Assembly (NCBI RefSeq): GCF_030056665.1
Contig: NZ_JASHIG010000014.1
Length of the DNA: 64,000 bases
Strand: one strand, 5' to 3'
Origin: Flectobacillus roseus
GTDB taxonomy: Bacteria; Bacteroidota; Bacteroidia; Cytophagales; Spirosomataceae
Below, in pieces: positions 53,906-63,692 of this stretch. The notes below the pieces were generated by a model. That model was not told where the DNA came from. It saw only the letters and a list, made by a program, of their open reading frames with translations, and did no database searches. Numbering within the stretch: the first letter of the stretch is position 1; each line of letters starts with the position of its first letter. The translations under genes were made by a program, and so were the position numbers.

Positions 53906-55018
53906 TATATCTATCAACTCTTAAAATGGCCAAATTTTACGTGGGATACTGAGGTAATCACGCCTTTATTGGCATCAGTGCGCTACAAACAGGGTAAACT
54001 AACAGGTAGAATGATGGGCTTAGGTTTTTCTTTGCAAGAAGAAGCCGAGCTTAAAACGCTCACCGAAGACGTACTCAAGACCAGTGAAATTGAAGGAGAG
54101 TTTTTGAATCCAGAACAAGTTCGCTCTTCGGTAGCTCGTAAATTAGGGATGGATATTGGAAGCTCAGTACCTTCCGATCGCCATGTGGACGGAGTGGTCG
54201 AAATGCTCTTGGATGCGACTAAACATTTTTCACAATCCCTAAGTGATGAACGATTATTTGGCTGGCATGCTGCTTTATTTCCAACAGGTAGAAGCGGGAT
54301 GTTCAAAATCACCGTGGGCGATTGGCGTACCGCTCAAGAAGGTCCTATGCAGGTGGTGTCAGGCGCTATGGGAAGAGAAATCGTACATTTTGAAGCACCC
54401 ATTGCCGAAAAAGTGGCTGACGAAATGCAAGCATTCTTGGCATGGTTCAATGAAAGTCAATCTTATGATTTAATTTTAAAGGCAGGAATAGCCCATCTTT
54501 GGTTTGTAACGATTCACCCTTTTGATGATGGCAACGGTCGAATCGCTCGTGCCTTGACAGATTTATTGTTAGCTCGCTCCGACGCAAGTTCACAGCGTTT
54601 TTATAGTATGTCAGCTCAAATTCAAAAAGAGCGAAAGACGTATTATACCATGCTTGAAAGAACTCAAAAGGGCGATTTAGATATTACAGATTGGCTATTT
54701 TGGTTTTTGTCTTGTTTGGAAAGGGCTCTTACCGAAGCCGAGCAAACCTTAGATTCTGTATTAAAAAAAGCCCGCTACTGGAGCTATTTTTCTACCAAAA
54801 TACTCAATGAACGCCAGCATTTTATGTTAAACAAATTGATGGATGGTTTTGAAGGAAAACTAAATACGTCAAAATGGGCTAAAATGACTAAAGTTTCGAA
54901 TGATACGGCGTTGAGGGATATTCAAAATCTGGAAAGTCAGCAGGTATTGGTGAGAGAAAACGCAGGCGGACGAAGTACGCATTATCAATTGATTGATTTG
55001 GGAAAGATAGATTTCTAG
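53903..55018 (+). CDS. Fic-family AMP-transferase with DUF4172 and C-terminal winged helix
   Basis: 371 residues from the ATG at 53903 (MYIYQLLKWPNFTWD), the usual DUF4172 start; a GTG two codons earlier is possible. The N-terminal helix carries the inhibitory motif TSEIEG (Thr60-Glu64-Gly65). The Fic core has HPFDDGNGR (205-213), fully conserved. The last 70 residues form a wHTH (ALRDIQNLESQQVLVREN, about 335-352). Such proteins AMPylate targets such as gyrase or Topo IV and are held inactive by the helix. Six half-sites in front of the gene fit autoregulation. Confidence 0.92.
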   Translation: MYIYQLLKWPNFTWDTEVITPLLASVRYKQGKLTGRMMGLGFSLQEEAELKTLTEDVLKTSEIEGEFLNPEQVRSSVARKLGMDIGSSVPSDRHVDGVVEMLLDATKHFSQSLSDERLFGWHAALFPTGRSGMFKITVGDWRTAQEGPMQVVSGAMGREIVHFEAPIAEKVADEMQAFLAWFNESQSYDLILKAGIAHLWFVTIHPFDDGNGRIARALTDLLLARSDASSQRFYSMSAQIQKERKTYYTMLERTQKGDLDITDWLFWFLSCLERALTEAEQTLDSVLKKARYWSYFSTKILNERQHFMLNKLMDGFEGKLNTSKWAKMTKVSNDTALRDIQNLESQQVLVRENAGGRSTHYQLIDLGKIDF

Positions 55019-55142
55019 AAATAATTACTTCTTGATTGAAAAGTAGAAAATCTAACAATTCTCTTTTACACTTTAGCAACCTATCTTTTTTGGGAAAATC
55101 AGAAAGGATAGGTTTTATCAATCACAATCAATACCTCAACTT

Positions 55143-57551
55143 ATGCTAAAGTGTATTCAAGGACTTTTATGGGTACTATGTATGGTAGTTCCATGTTCAG
55201 AAGTATTTTCTCAATTTGCCATTTCTTCAAAAACAAAAATTCAAGCGGTTGCTGATAAACAGCAATATGCAGCTTTAATGAAACAATTTTTGGAAGAAGA
55301 TGTGCAAAAAGTGTATGGAAAAAATACGGATTCAAAAGCTTCGTCTATTATAATATTAAGAGTTGCGGGTACTTCAATACCACAAATTCCAAGGTCAGAA
55401 ATTCAAGCAATTGATCAATCGCTTCAGGGTAAATGGGAGGTTTTTAGCTTTAAAACTTTACAAAGAAACAAACTACAATATCTTATTGTAACAGGCTCTG
55501 ATAGAAGAGGTTTGGCGTATGGAACATTCACATTATCTGAAAAGTTGGGTGTGAGCCCTTGGTATTTTTGGGCAGATATTCCTGTTGCTTCTCGTGTGCA
55601 AGCCACTGTTATTCAGGATTCTACCAGTGCAGAACCTTCTGTTCAATACCGCGGTATTTTTATCAATGATGAAGATTGGGGTTTACAACCTTGGGCAGCC
55701 AAAACTTTTGAACCCGAAACCAAAGATATTGGGCCAAAAACCTATGCAAAAGTATTTGAATTGTTACTTCGTTTAAAAGCCAATATGATTTGGCCAGCTA
55801 TGCACCCAAGTACCAAAGCCTTTTACCATTATCCTGCCAATAAAGAGGTGGCAAACCAATATGGAATCGTTGTGGGAACTTCGCATGCTGAACCCATGAT
55901 GCGCAACAATGTAGACGAATGGGTAGATAGCACTATGGGCGAGTATAATTACATAACCAACAAAAATCGTGTAACTGATTATTGGATAAAACGACTAGAG
56001 GAAGTCCAGAATTTTGAGAATCTTTACACTATTGGTATGCGTGGCAAACACGATAGTGGGATGGAAGGAATCAAAACCAAAAAAGAGGCGGTAGCACTTA
56101 CAAATCTGATTATCAATGAACAGAGAGCGTTGTTGAGTAAATATCTCAAGAAAAAAGCACAAGATATTCCTCAAGTTTTGACTTTGTATAAGGAAGTGTT
56201 GGAGCTTTATAAAGAAGGCTTGGAAGTACCTGATGATATTACGCTGATTTGGCCAGATGATAACTATGGCTATATCAAAAATCTAAGTAATGCCAACGAA
56301 CAAAAACGTGCTGGTGGTTCTGGGGTGTATTATCATGCCTCATATTGGGGGCGCCCGCATGACTATCTATGGATTGGTACGACCGACCCTTCGTTGATGC
56401 GTTTTGAAATGCAAAAAGCCTACGAATTAGGTAACCGAAAAATATGGGTATTGAATGTGGGTGACATCAAGCCACAAGAATATCCGACGCAGTTATTTTT
56501 GGATATGGCATACAATATGCAACCATTTTTGAAGAATATTTCAGGAAAAGAGCATTTAGAAAATTGGACTTTCAAAAATTTGGGTTCAAAAGAATATGGT
56601 AGCCTTTTATGGAAAAATTATCAATTAGCCTTTATTCGTAAACCAGAATTTATGGGCTGGAGTCGCACCGAACCGACTACCCAAACAAAAGCTACTGATT
56701 TTTCTTTGGAGGATGTCAAAAAGCGAATCGCTGATTTTGAGAGTTTGGAGCGAGGAGTTGCTCAACTAGAGCCTCAATCAGAATTATTGAAATCCCCTTA
56801 TTTTCAGTTGGTTGCTTATCCCATTTTGGGGGCATCCAAATTGAATCAGAAATTTTTGTATTTGGATTTATATTACAGAACAACACCCAATGTACGAACT
56901 GACCAACAACCAGAATTTCAAAAATCATTGGAGGCTTATCAAGGAATTCAATCTTTGACTAAGCAATATAATTCTGGCAAATGGCAGAATATGATGAGCA
57001 TGAATCCTCGTAATTTGCCCGTATTTAAAAAGCCTGAGGAGTTGAAAAATGTCCCTCAAAAGATCGATAAAGTAGGAGCTTCAATCAAAATTATTATTCC
57101 TGCTGGAGCATTTTCTGAACAAAGTAAAGGGACAGACTCTTATTGGGAAAAAATAGCAGAGCCGTCGTTTACAGGTAATGCTTTGGTGAGTAAGCCATTT
57201 TCTTTACAAAAAAGTATTGCACAAAATTCAGAGGTGCAGGCTTGGGTTAACTATGAGATAAATATCGAAAAAGAAGGAGATTATGTCCTAAAACTCAAAG
57301 CGATTCCTTTACATCCTTTGCATAGAAATGTAGGTCAAAAAGTGGAAGTAAAACTAGATAAAGAGATAGATAAAGTGCTTGATTTTGAGACATTTGATCG
57401 CAGTGAAGAATGGAAAGAAAATGTATTGACCAATAAAACAATAAAAGAAGTTGGAAAAATTTCTTTGACCAAAGGAAAGCATATTATTCAATTGCGTATG
57501 ATAGATGCAGGGGTATTGCTGGATTCAATACAGTTGGAAAGTTTGGAGTAA
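55143..57551 (+). CDS. Glycoside hydrolase family 115 alpha-glucuronidase
   Basis: 802 residues with a signal peptide (1-23). YRGIFINDEDWGLQPWAAK, LLRLKANMIWPAMHP and GTSHAEPMMRNNVDEW are diagnostic of GH115; the C-terminal third (from about 640) adds a beta-rich accessory domain (GH115_C). GH115 removes glucuronic acid from internal positions of long xylan chains, complementing the GH67 enzyme at 35297, which acts on oligomers. It is 125 bp after Fic and has no other enzyme gene beside it; it may be controlled apart from the uxuA block. Confidence 0.93.
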   Translation: MLKCIQGLLWVLCMVVPCSEVFSQFAISSKTKIQAVADKQQYAALMKQFLEEDVQKVYGKNTDSKASSIIILRVAGTSIPQIPRSEIQAIDQSLQGKWEVFSFKTLQRNKLQYLIVTGSDRRGLAYGTFTLSEKLGVSPWYFWADIPVASRVQATVIQDSTSAEPSVQYRGIFINDEDWGLQPWAAKTFEPETKDIGPKTYAKVFELLLRLKANMIWPAMHPSTKAFYHYPANKEVANQYGIVVGTSHAEPMMRNNVDEWVDSTMGEYNYITNKNRVTDYWIKRLEEVQNFENLYTIGMRGKHDSGMEGIKTKKEAVALTNLIINEQRALLSKYLKKKAQDIPQVLTLYKEVLELYKEGLEVPDDITLIWPDDNYGYIKNLSNANEQKRAGGSGVYYHASYWGRPHDYLWIGTTDPSLMRFEMQKAYELGNRKIWVLNVGDIKPQEYPTQLFLDMAYNMQPFLKNISGKEHLENWTFKNLGSKEYGSLLWKNYQLAFIRKPEFMGWSRTEPTTQTKATDFSLEDVKKRIADFESLERGVAQLEPQSELLKSPYFQLVAYPILGASKLNQKFLYLDLYYRTTPNVRTDQQPEFQKSLEAYQGIQSLTKQYNSGKWQNMMSMNPRNLPVFKKPEELKNVPQKIDKVGASIKIIIPAGAFSEQSKGTDSYWEKIAEPSFTGNALVSKPFSLQKSIAQNSEVQAWVNYEINIEKEGDYVLKLKAIPLHPLHRNVGQKVEVKLDKEIDKVLDFETFDRSEEWKENVLTNKTIKEVGKISLTKGKHIIQLRMIDAGVLLDSIQLESLE

Positions 57552-57699
57552 AATGCGTTCAATAAAAACACTAGCCCAAAATAGGTAAAATGAGATATTG
57601 GAAAAATTAGGTTTTGTTAAAAAAGACCTAACTCTTCATGCAAAACTCAGCATTCCTATCAATGGGCTAGCAGGTATTTATATGTGTGTTAGTAATTTA

Positions 57700-59040
57700 C
57701 TAGTTTCCGATTAAGCTTTTTAGCTCTGATACGGCAAGTGTGTAGGCCAATTGGGCAGCGTACATATCCGCATTGGCTTTGGCTACTTGTGCTTTGGTAC
57801 TGAGTATGTCCGTTTTAAGGTTTAACCCAGCTGCTTGTTTATCTTCCTGAATTTTCAATTCCTTGGTACGATAATCCAAAACACGTTGTGCCACCGCAAT
57901 CAAAGACTTGCTTTGGTTGACTTTGCGATACGCTTTTTCAATATCGCTAGTTACTTGTTGTTGGAGATTCAAGATGTTTTCTTCAGCTTGCTTGACTTGC
58001 GCTTCACGCTGTTTGAGTAAGTGTTTGTTTGAAAACAAATCTTGAACGTTCCATTTTAAGTTAAGTCCTACAAAAGGATTATGATTCGGTAAAATAGGAT
58101 TACCCGACTGATACGTATATCCAGTAACGAACCCAAAATCAGGCAAGGTACTTTGTTGGGCAGCCTTGATACCAAGGTTGGCTTTTTCCTTAGTTAAACT
58201 CGCAATTTGGATATCAGGGTTTGAAGAACTAGCATTTTTGAAATTCTCAATACCAGCAACTTGTTCCATGACAAAAGGTGATTCTTGGAGGTTGAAATCT
58301 TCATCAGCAATACCTGTCAGCTTGATTAAATCAGATTTATAATTTTGCGCCTGAATACTCAATTTCAGCATGTTTTGTTCTTCATCGGCGATATTGGCTA
58401 ATAAACCTGCTTGGTTTACATCAATGGTTTTTCCCGCTGCAATGGCTGTTTCTACATCCCCTAATTTGGCTTTAGCTACTGCCAATTTAGCTTCAGCTTC
58501 TTCTAATTGCTTTTGGGCAATGAGTGTTCCATAATACAATTGCTCAACGCCTTGACTGATTTGTAGCGCAATTTTTTGCTTTTCTTTTTCCGTAATAGCC
58601 ACATCCATACGGTTCACCTCCAAACCAGTCTTGATTTTAATCTGCTGACTGATAGGCTGATAGGCTGTAACACCTAGATTGTACAGATTTTTATTCCCAA
58701 TCTGAATACTTTTATCTTCGTTGGGCAGTGGAACTTGTACGGTAGAGCTTACTGGCAAAACCCCAATAGACCCCGCAGGAATCGTGATATTGGCCAAATT
58801 GAAATTATATTGGTAATTTCCATTGACCGTAGCCGTAGGATAACGCTTGGTTTCGTCCTCTTTGATTTTGGCTTCACGTTCAGCTATTTGCCACTGTTTT
58901 ACCGATAAAATATGATTGCTTTTAAGAGCGGTTTCTTTCAGCTGTTGCAACGAATAGGTCGGTGTTTGAGCCGTGGCATATTGCTCTCCCAAAGAAAGAG
59001 CAATTGCCATAAGAGTGATATTTTTAATGAAAGACTTCAT
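57700..59040 (-). CDS. TolC-like outer-membrane efflux protein of the second RND system
   Basis: 446 residues with a signal peptide (1-24, ends ATAQ). Two OEP repeats of long helices (AVAKAKLGDVETAIAAGKTI; ILSTKAQVAKANADMYAAQL). It follows the pump gene by 7 bp as the last gene of a four-gene unit. It should provide the outer-membrane channel. Confidence 0.9.
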   Translation of the reverse strand: MKSFIKNITLMAIALSLGEQYATAQTPTYSLQQLKETALKSNHILSVKQWQIAEREAKIKEDETKRYPTATVNGNYQYNFNLANITIPAGSIGVLPVSSTVQVPLPNEDKSIQIGNKNLYNLGVTAYQPISQQIKIKTGLEVNRMDVAITEKEKQKIALQISQGVEQLYYGTLIAQKQLEEAEAKLAVAKAKLGDVETAIAAGKTIDVNQAGLLANIADEEQNMLKLSIQAQNYKSDLIKLTGIADEDFNLQESPFVMEQVAGIENFKNASSSNPDIQIASLTKEKANLGIKAAQQSTLPDFGFVTGYTYQSGNPILPNHNPFVGLNLKWNVQDLFSNKHLLKQREAQVKQAEENILNLQQQVTSDIEKAYRKVNQSKSLIAVAQRVLDYRTKELKIQEDKQAAGLNLKTDILSTKAQVAKANADMYAAQLAYTLAVSELKSLIGN

Positions 59041-59047
59041 ACCGATT

Positions 59048-62000
59048 CTATGCGTTTTGTTGTGTTAAAATGTCTTTTTTATCCTTCGGTTTTATCCAAC
59101 CTATGTATAGCACTGGCACTGACAACAAGGCCATGAGCATACTCCAAACTACCCCAAAGGCTAGGACGCTTGCCAATGGCGCCCACATAGGCGAGTGTGA
59201 AATAATCATAGGAACAACACCAATAGCAGCAGCCATAGCTGTTAGGAAAATCGGACGTAAACGGCGCTTACCACTTTCGATTGCGGCAGTACGAATATCC
59301 ATACCATGTTTCATAAGTTCATTGGTATGATCAACAAGGATGATGGCATTTCTTACCACAATACCCGACAATGAAATCAGACCAATGAAAGCTGTAAAAC
59401 TAAAGTTATTGCCAGTAACATATAGTCCTAAAATAGCTCCGAACAAACTCAGAGGTATAGTTAGCATCACAATAGCCGATTCTTTCAAATTACGGAACTG
59501 GAACAATAGGATAAAGAAAATCAATACCAAACTCACCATCAATACGGTAACTAATTGCGAAAAAGTTTCTTTCTTATTAGCATCTTCGCCACCATATTCA
59601 ATTCGATAGCCACTTGGTAGCTGTAACTTGTTGATTTCAGGCTGAATAGCTTTGACTAATTCTGCAGGTAAAACACCTTCGGCCAATTCACTTTGCACGG
59701 TCAAGGTTCTTACGCCATTGCGGTGCATGATTTTACCCGCTTGCCATTCTGGAATAATATCTGCGATTTGACGCAATGGAACATTGGCACCCGTCACAGG
59801 CGATTTCATATAGGTATTAGCCAAATCGTCGGTATTTCTACGACTATTTTCATCTAATCTCAGTACAATATCAACGGCATTGTTGCCTTCATACATAGTC
59901 GAGATAGCAGCGCCACTAAAACCTGTATAGACTGTTTGGGAAATACTGGTAGTAGTAAAACCTAGTCGATTGGCTTCTTCTTTGAGCTTTATCCCAAAAC
60001 CATAATAGTCTTCTCCGAAATCACTTCTCACAAATTTACTTCCTGAGGCGTTTTTAAGAATTGTCGAAACTTGGTTTGACAATTCCTTTAAGTGCTTAAT
60101 GTCATCACCAATAATCCGAACCTCAACTGGCGCTTTTAATGGTGAACCTTGTTGCATGAGTTTTACAAACGTTGTTCCTTCAGGGATAGCCATTTCCACT
60201 TTATTACTTAACTCTTCTGCTAATTCTTCTGCCGTTTTGTCGGTAGTGGTATTAATCAAAATCTGCGCATAGTTGGTTGTTGGGAACTCAGGCGAGAAGT
60301 TATAGTAAAATCTCGGTGCGGCTGTTCCTGTAAAGGTGGCGTAAGAAAGCACTCTTTTATCGCCTTTAATCAATGCTTCTGCTTTGAGAATCGCCTGATT
60401 GGTTTTTTCAAGCTTTGTTCCTGTTGGCATCCACAATTCTACGACAAATTGGTTACGTTCTGCGGCTGGGAAAAATAGTTGTCTTACGCCTGCTTTGAAC
60501 AATAGACCCGCCAAAAGAATCGGAATGATACTGCTTACAATAGTGGCAATAGGATGTTTCACACACCATTCCAACAGATTATTATAGCCGATTTGCATAT
60601 AGTCGAGCAAGCTTTTTCTGCTTTTCTTCTCATTTTCGTCATGTTGATGTAAACCTTTTTTGATAAACATAAAACATAACATTGGCGTAAGTAACATAGC
60701 TACGATGAACGATGACGCCAAGGCAACGGCAACGGTAATTGGCAAAGCGAAGATAAACTCACCCACCGAGCCATTTAACAAAATCATGGGCATAAAGGAG
60801 GCAATAATTGTAATAGTAGCAGCCAAAACTGGAATCACCAAGTCGCTTGCACTACGCCATGCAGCTGTCCAACGTTCTATGCCTTCGTCCAATAATTCTA
60901 CGTAGTTGTCTGCAATCACAATGGCATCGTCTACCACCATACCAAGCACCAAAATCAAAGCTGCCAATGATACCTGATGCAGTTCAATTCCTAGGGCATG
61001 CATAATCGCAAACGTCACTGCCACTGTCATTGGAATTGCCGTAGCGGCTACCGCTGCAATACGCAAGGGCAATAGTAATACGACTACCACAATAACTGAA
61101 ATAATAGCAAGGAAAAACTCATGAATAAAATGCGATACGTTTTCATCCACCAAATGTGGCTGGTTGACAATAGTCGTAATTTTTACTTCAGAAGGTAATA
61201 CTTGTTTTACGGCATCTATCTTTTTGTTGACTTCATTTCCAAACTGTACAATGTTATTGCCTTCGTGCATTTGGATAGATAACAAAATCGCTTTATTGCC
61301 ATTTACCGTAGTAATACTTTGTGGTTCGGCATAGTCACGTTTGAGACTTGCCACATCGCTTACTTTTACGGTCGAGCCACTTTGAGAAGCACCCACTATT
61401 TGATTTGCTAAATCATTTTCGGTGTTATAAAAACCATTGGTATAAAGCGGGGTTTTACTTTGCTCAGTTTTGACAGAACCCGTTGCATTAATGCTATTTT
61501 GTGATTGTAAAACCTTTACTACTTGTTGCAAACTAACACCATATTGTGAAAGCTTTTCAGAACTTGATGATACAACAATCTGTTCTTTTTGCTCCCCAAC
61601 ACGTTTGATTTTTGATGCCGCTGGAATCGTTCTTAAATAATCTTCCAACTTTTGAGCATACGTTTTCAGTTCGGCATAGCTAGCTTTATTGCTTTCTAAG
61701 GCAATAACCATAGCCTCGGTATCTCCAAAATCTGAGTTGACGATTGGCCCTCTTACGCCTTCTGGTAAATCCAATTGCTTGGATACTAGCAGTTGATGGC
61801 GAAGCTTACTCCAAAAGACATCAGGTAATTTTACTTTTTCGGTTAATTCTACATTGACTACCACGATACCATCTTTGGTTGTAGAATAGGTTTTTGCTTT
61901 ATTAACTTCCTCATATTGAAATAAATACTGTTCAAGTTTTTTGGTTACTTGGTCTTCTACCTGCGCTGAGTTTGCCCCGGGAAAGTAAGCAATAACCAAG

Positions 62001-62134
62001 CCTTGACGAATTGTAATTTTGGGGTCTTCACGACGAGGCATATTCATCAAAGAATTGACCCCAATCGCAAATAGCAGTAACAATACCGATAAGGTTACGT
62101 GCTTATATTTGAGTGATGCTTGTATAATATTCAT
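59048..62134 (-). CDS. RND efflux pump of the second system
   Basis: 1028 residues, twelve membrane segments, two periplasmic loops. GMVVDDAIVIADNYVELL holds the proton-relay Asp pair and MLMALLSVPVLYI the last segment. Divergent from the AcrB-like pump at 40531 (for example N-terminal NIIQASLKYKHVTLSVLLLL instead of the IKRPI start), closer to the broad HAE1/MexF-like group. Lies 7 bp after the adaptor gene. Confidence 0.93.
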   Translation of the reverse strand: MNIIQASLKYKHVTLSVLLLLFAIGVNSLMNMPRREDPKITIRQGLVIAYFPGANSAQVEDQVTKKLEQYLFQYEEVNKAKTYSTTKDGIVVVNVELTEKVKLPDVFWSKLRHQLLVSKQLDLPEGVRGPIVNSDFGDTEAMVIALESNKASYAELKTYAQKLEDYLRTIPAASKIKRVGEQKEQIVVSSSSEKLSQYGVSLQQVVKVLQSQNSINATGSVKTEQSKTPLYTNGFYNTENDLANQIVGASQSGSTVKVSDVASLKRDYAEPQSITTVNGNKAILLSIQMHEGNNIVQFGNEVNKKIDAVKQVLPSEVKITTIVNQPHLVDENVSHFIHEFFLAIISVIVVVVLLLPLRIAAVAATAIPMTVAVTFAIMHALGIELHQVSLAALILVLGMVVDDAIVIADNYVELLDEGIERWTAAWRSASDLVIPVLAATITIIASFMPMILLNGSVGEFIFALPITVAVALASSFIVAMLLTPMLCFMFIKKGLHQHDENEKKSRKSLLDYMQIGYNNLLEWCVKHPIATIVSSIIPILLAGLLFKAGVRQLFFPAAERNQFVVELWMPTGTKLEKTNQAILKAEALIKGDKRVLSYATFTGTAAPRFYYNFSPEFPTTNYAQILINTTTDKTAEELAEELSNKVEMAIPEGTTFVKLMQQGSPLKAPVEVRIIGDDIKHLKELSNQVSTILKNASGSKFVRSDFGEDYYGFGIKLKEEANRLGFTTTSISQTVYTGFSGAAISTMYEGNNAVDIVLRLDENSRRNTDDLANTYMKSPVTGANVPLRQIADIIPEWQAGKIMHRNGVRTLTVQSELAEGVLPAELVKAIQPEINKLQLPSGYRIEYGGEDANKKETFSQLVTVLMVSLVLIFFILLFQFRNLKESAIVMLTIPLSLFGAILGLYVTGNNFSFTAFIGLISLSGIVVRNAIILVDHTNELMKHGMDIRTAAIESGKRRLRPIFLTAMAAAIGVVPMIISHSPMWAPLASVLAFGVVWSMLMALLSVPVLYIGWIKPKDKKDILTQQNA

Positions 62135-62141
62135 GACGCAA

Positions 62142-63176
62142 CTATTTAATTGTGATTAGAGAACCATCCGAAAGTTTGTTTTGACCTGCTGATACCACAA
62201 CCTCGCCAACATTCAGTCCCGAAACTACCTCTACTTGATTATCTGCTACTTTTCCGATACTTATTTTGCGTTTGAATGCCTTATTTTGTGCTTGGTCGAC
62301 TACATAAACAAACTCTTGATTATCCAAATCGTGATTGATGATTTCTAATGGCAATAAAACTCTTTGTGCAGATACATTTGTCTTGATACGTGCTTCGGCA
62401 ATCATTCCCGGACGAATCAAAAGACCCGGATTATCTACTTCTATTTTGATGGTAAAAGCTCTGGAAGTAGCATCAGCCGCCGAACCTACCTCGGTTACTC
62501 GTCCCTTGAAAGTTTTGTCCAAAGCCGAAACCGTGACATCAGCAACTTGTCCCAATTTGATCAAATGAAGTTCACCTTCAGGTATATACGCTAGTACTTT
62601 AACTTTTCGAATATCTGAAATCACCAATAGAGGATTTCCAGTACCAATGATTTCTCCAACCTCTCCTAATTTTTTGATTAAAACCCCACTGATTGGCGAA
62701 TACAATTTGGTATCTGTAAGATTCTTTTGTTGAAGTTGTTGCTGTAATTTGGCTTGTTGTAAAGTAAAATTTACTTTCGAAAAATCACTTTCAGAGATAC
62801 TATTTCGGTCCCGCATTAGCTTAAGTCGATTGTACTCATCTGATACTTGGTTGACTTGTACATCTGATAAGTCCTTAGCTATCTTATAGTTGGTGGGCTC
62901 AATAGTTGCGACTAATTGACCTTGTCCAATATTTTGTCCTTCACGACTTGAGATAAAATTGATACGACCTGCCACCAAAAAACCTAATCTAACCGTAGTG
63001 CTACCGTCGACGTTCCCACTAACCGAAACCTCTTTGTTGGCTTGCGATGATTCAACTTTTGTAACATTTACAGCAATAGCCTGAGCTTTATTTTCTGTAG
63101 TTTTTGTTTCATTGTGTTTGCAACTTGCCAATAACAAAGTTGTAAGCACACCTAGATAAATATTAGCGTACTTCAT
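62142..63176 (-). CDS. RND periplasmic adaptor lipoprotein of the second system
   Basis: 344 residues. Lipobox LLLASC (Cys about 19), short coiled-coil hairpin (about 100-140), lipoyl parts ISSREGQNIGQGQLVATIEP and LYSPISGVLIKKLGEVGEI, and beta-barrel/MPD regions. Shorter than the adaptor at 43978. It comes 13 bp after the small flavoreductase-like gene and precedes the pump. Confidence 0.92.
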   Translation of the reverse strand: MKYANIYLGVLTTLLLASCKHNETKTTENKAQAIAVNVTKVESSQANKEVSVSGNVDGSTTVRLGFLVAGRINFISSREGQNIGQGQLVATIEPTNYKIAKDLSDVQVNQVSDEYNRLKLMRDRNSISESDFSKVNFTLQQAKLQQQLQQKNLTDTKLYSPISGVLIKKLGEVGEIIGTGNPLLVISDIRKVKVLAYIPEGELHLIKLGQVADVTVSALDKTFKGRVTEVGSAADATSRAFTIKIEVDNPGLLIRPGMIAEARIKTNVSAQRVLLPLEIINHDLDNQEFVYVVDQAQNKAFKRKISIGKVADNQVEVVSGLNVGEVVVSAGQNKLSDGSLITIK

Positions 63177-63189
63177 GGTTTGGGGATGT

Positions 63190-63591
63190 TTAAATGAATA
63201 AAGATTTTTGTATATAAACTTGTTGAATATCTAAAAAATGTAAAAGCGCTGCTGCCTTTTCACAAAATTCCTCGCAGCCACAAACCATAAATTTCATTTG
63301 ACTCATGGTATTGGCGTTGATGATAGATTCTAATTCGGGGTGTTCTTGGAAAAAGTTGTCAGAAACCTCCGAAGATAATAAGTAGGTAAACAGCACTGTT
63401 GGGTATCGTTTTACCAGAATGTCAAGTTCTCGACGAAAACTAAAAATTTGTTCTGGTGAATAATATACCACCGATACATGATGCATTCCTGAGGTGGTAA
63501 GTTTTGTTTTTATTTGAGGAAAAATGGCTGCCATTCCCGACTCGTCGGTGATGTAAACCCAATGGATACTATGCTCAAAATCTGCCTCCAT
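63190..63591 (-). CDS. Stand-alone flavoreductase-like NAD-binding module, first gene of the RND operon
   Basis: 133 residues, no signal peptide. The order of elements fits the NAD-binding half of ferredoxin-NADP reductase-type enzymes: strand and helix (WVYITDESGMAAIFPQIKTK), strand VSVVYYSPEQIFSFRRELD, a middle strand, then FMVCGCEEFCEKAAALLHFL, which mirrors the C-terminal CGP-helix motif, with Pro replaced by Cys. The FAD half and the usual GGSGI glycine stretch are absent, so cofactor binding is doubtful. The 13-bp gap to the adaptor indicates co-transcription. Assignment is by pattern only. Confidence 0.5.
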   Translation of the reverse strand: MEADFEHSIHWVYITDESGMAAIFPQIKTKLTTSGMHHVSVVYYSPEQIFSFRRELDILVKRYPTVLFTYLLSSEVSDNFFQEHPELESIINANTMSQMKFMVCGCEEFCEKAAALLHFLDIQQVYIQKSLFI

Positions 63592-63692
63592 CGTTTTGTT
63601 GTTTAAATTTGATGTGACAAAGTTGTGGCTAAGAAAAATGGGAATTTTTAATCTATATTAAAAAATGAAGCCTTATCAATATTTTTTTTTTT

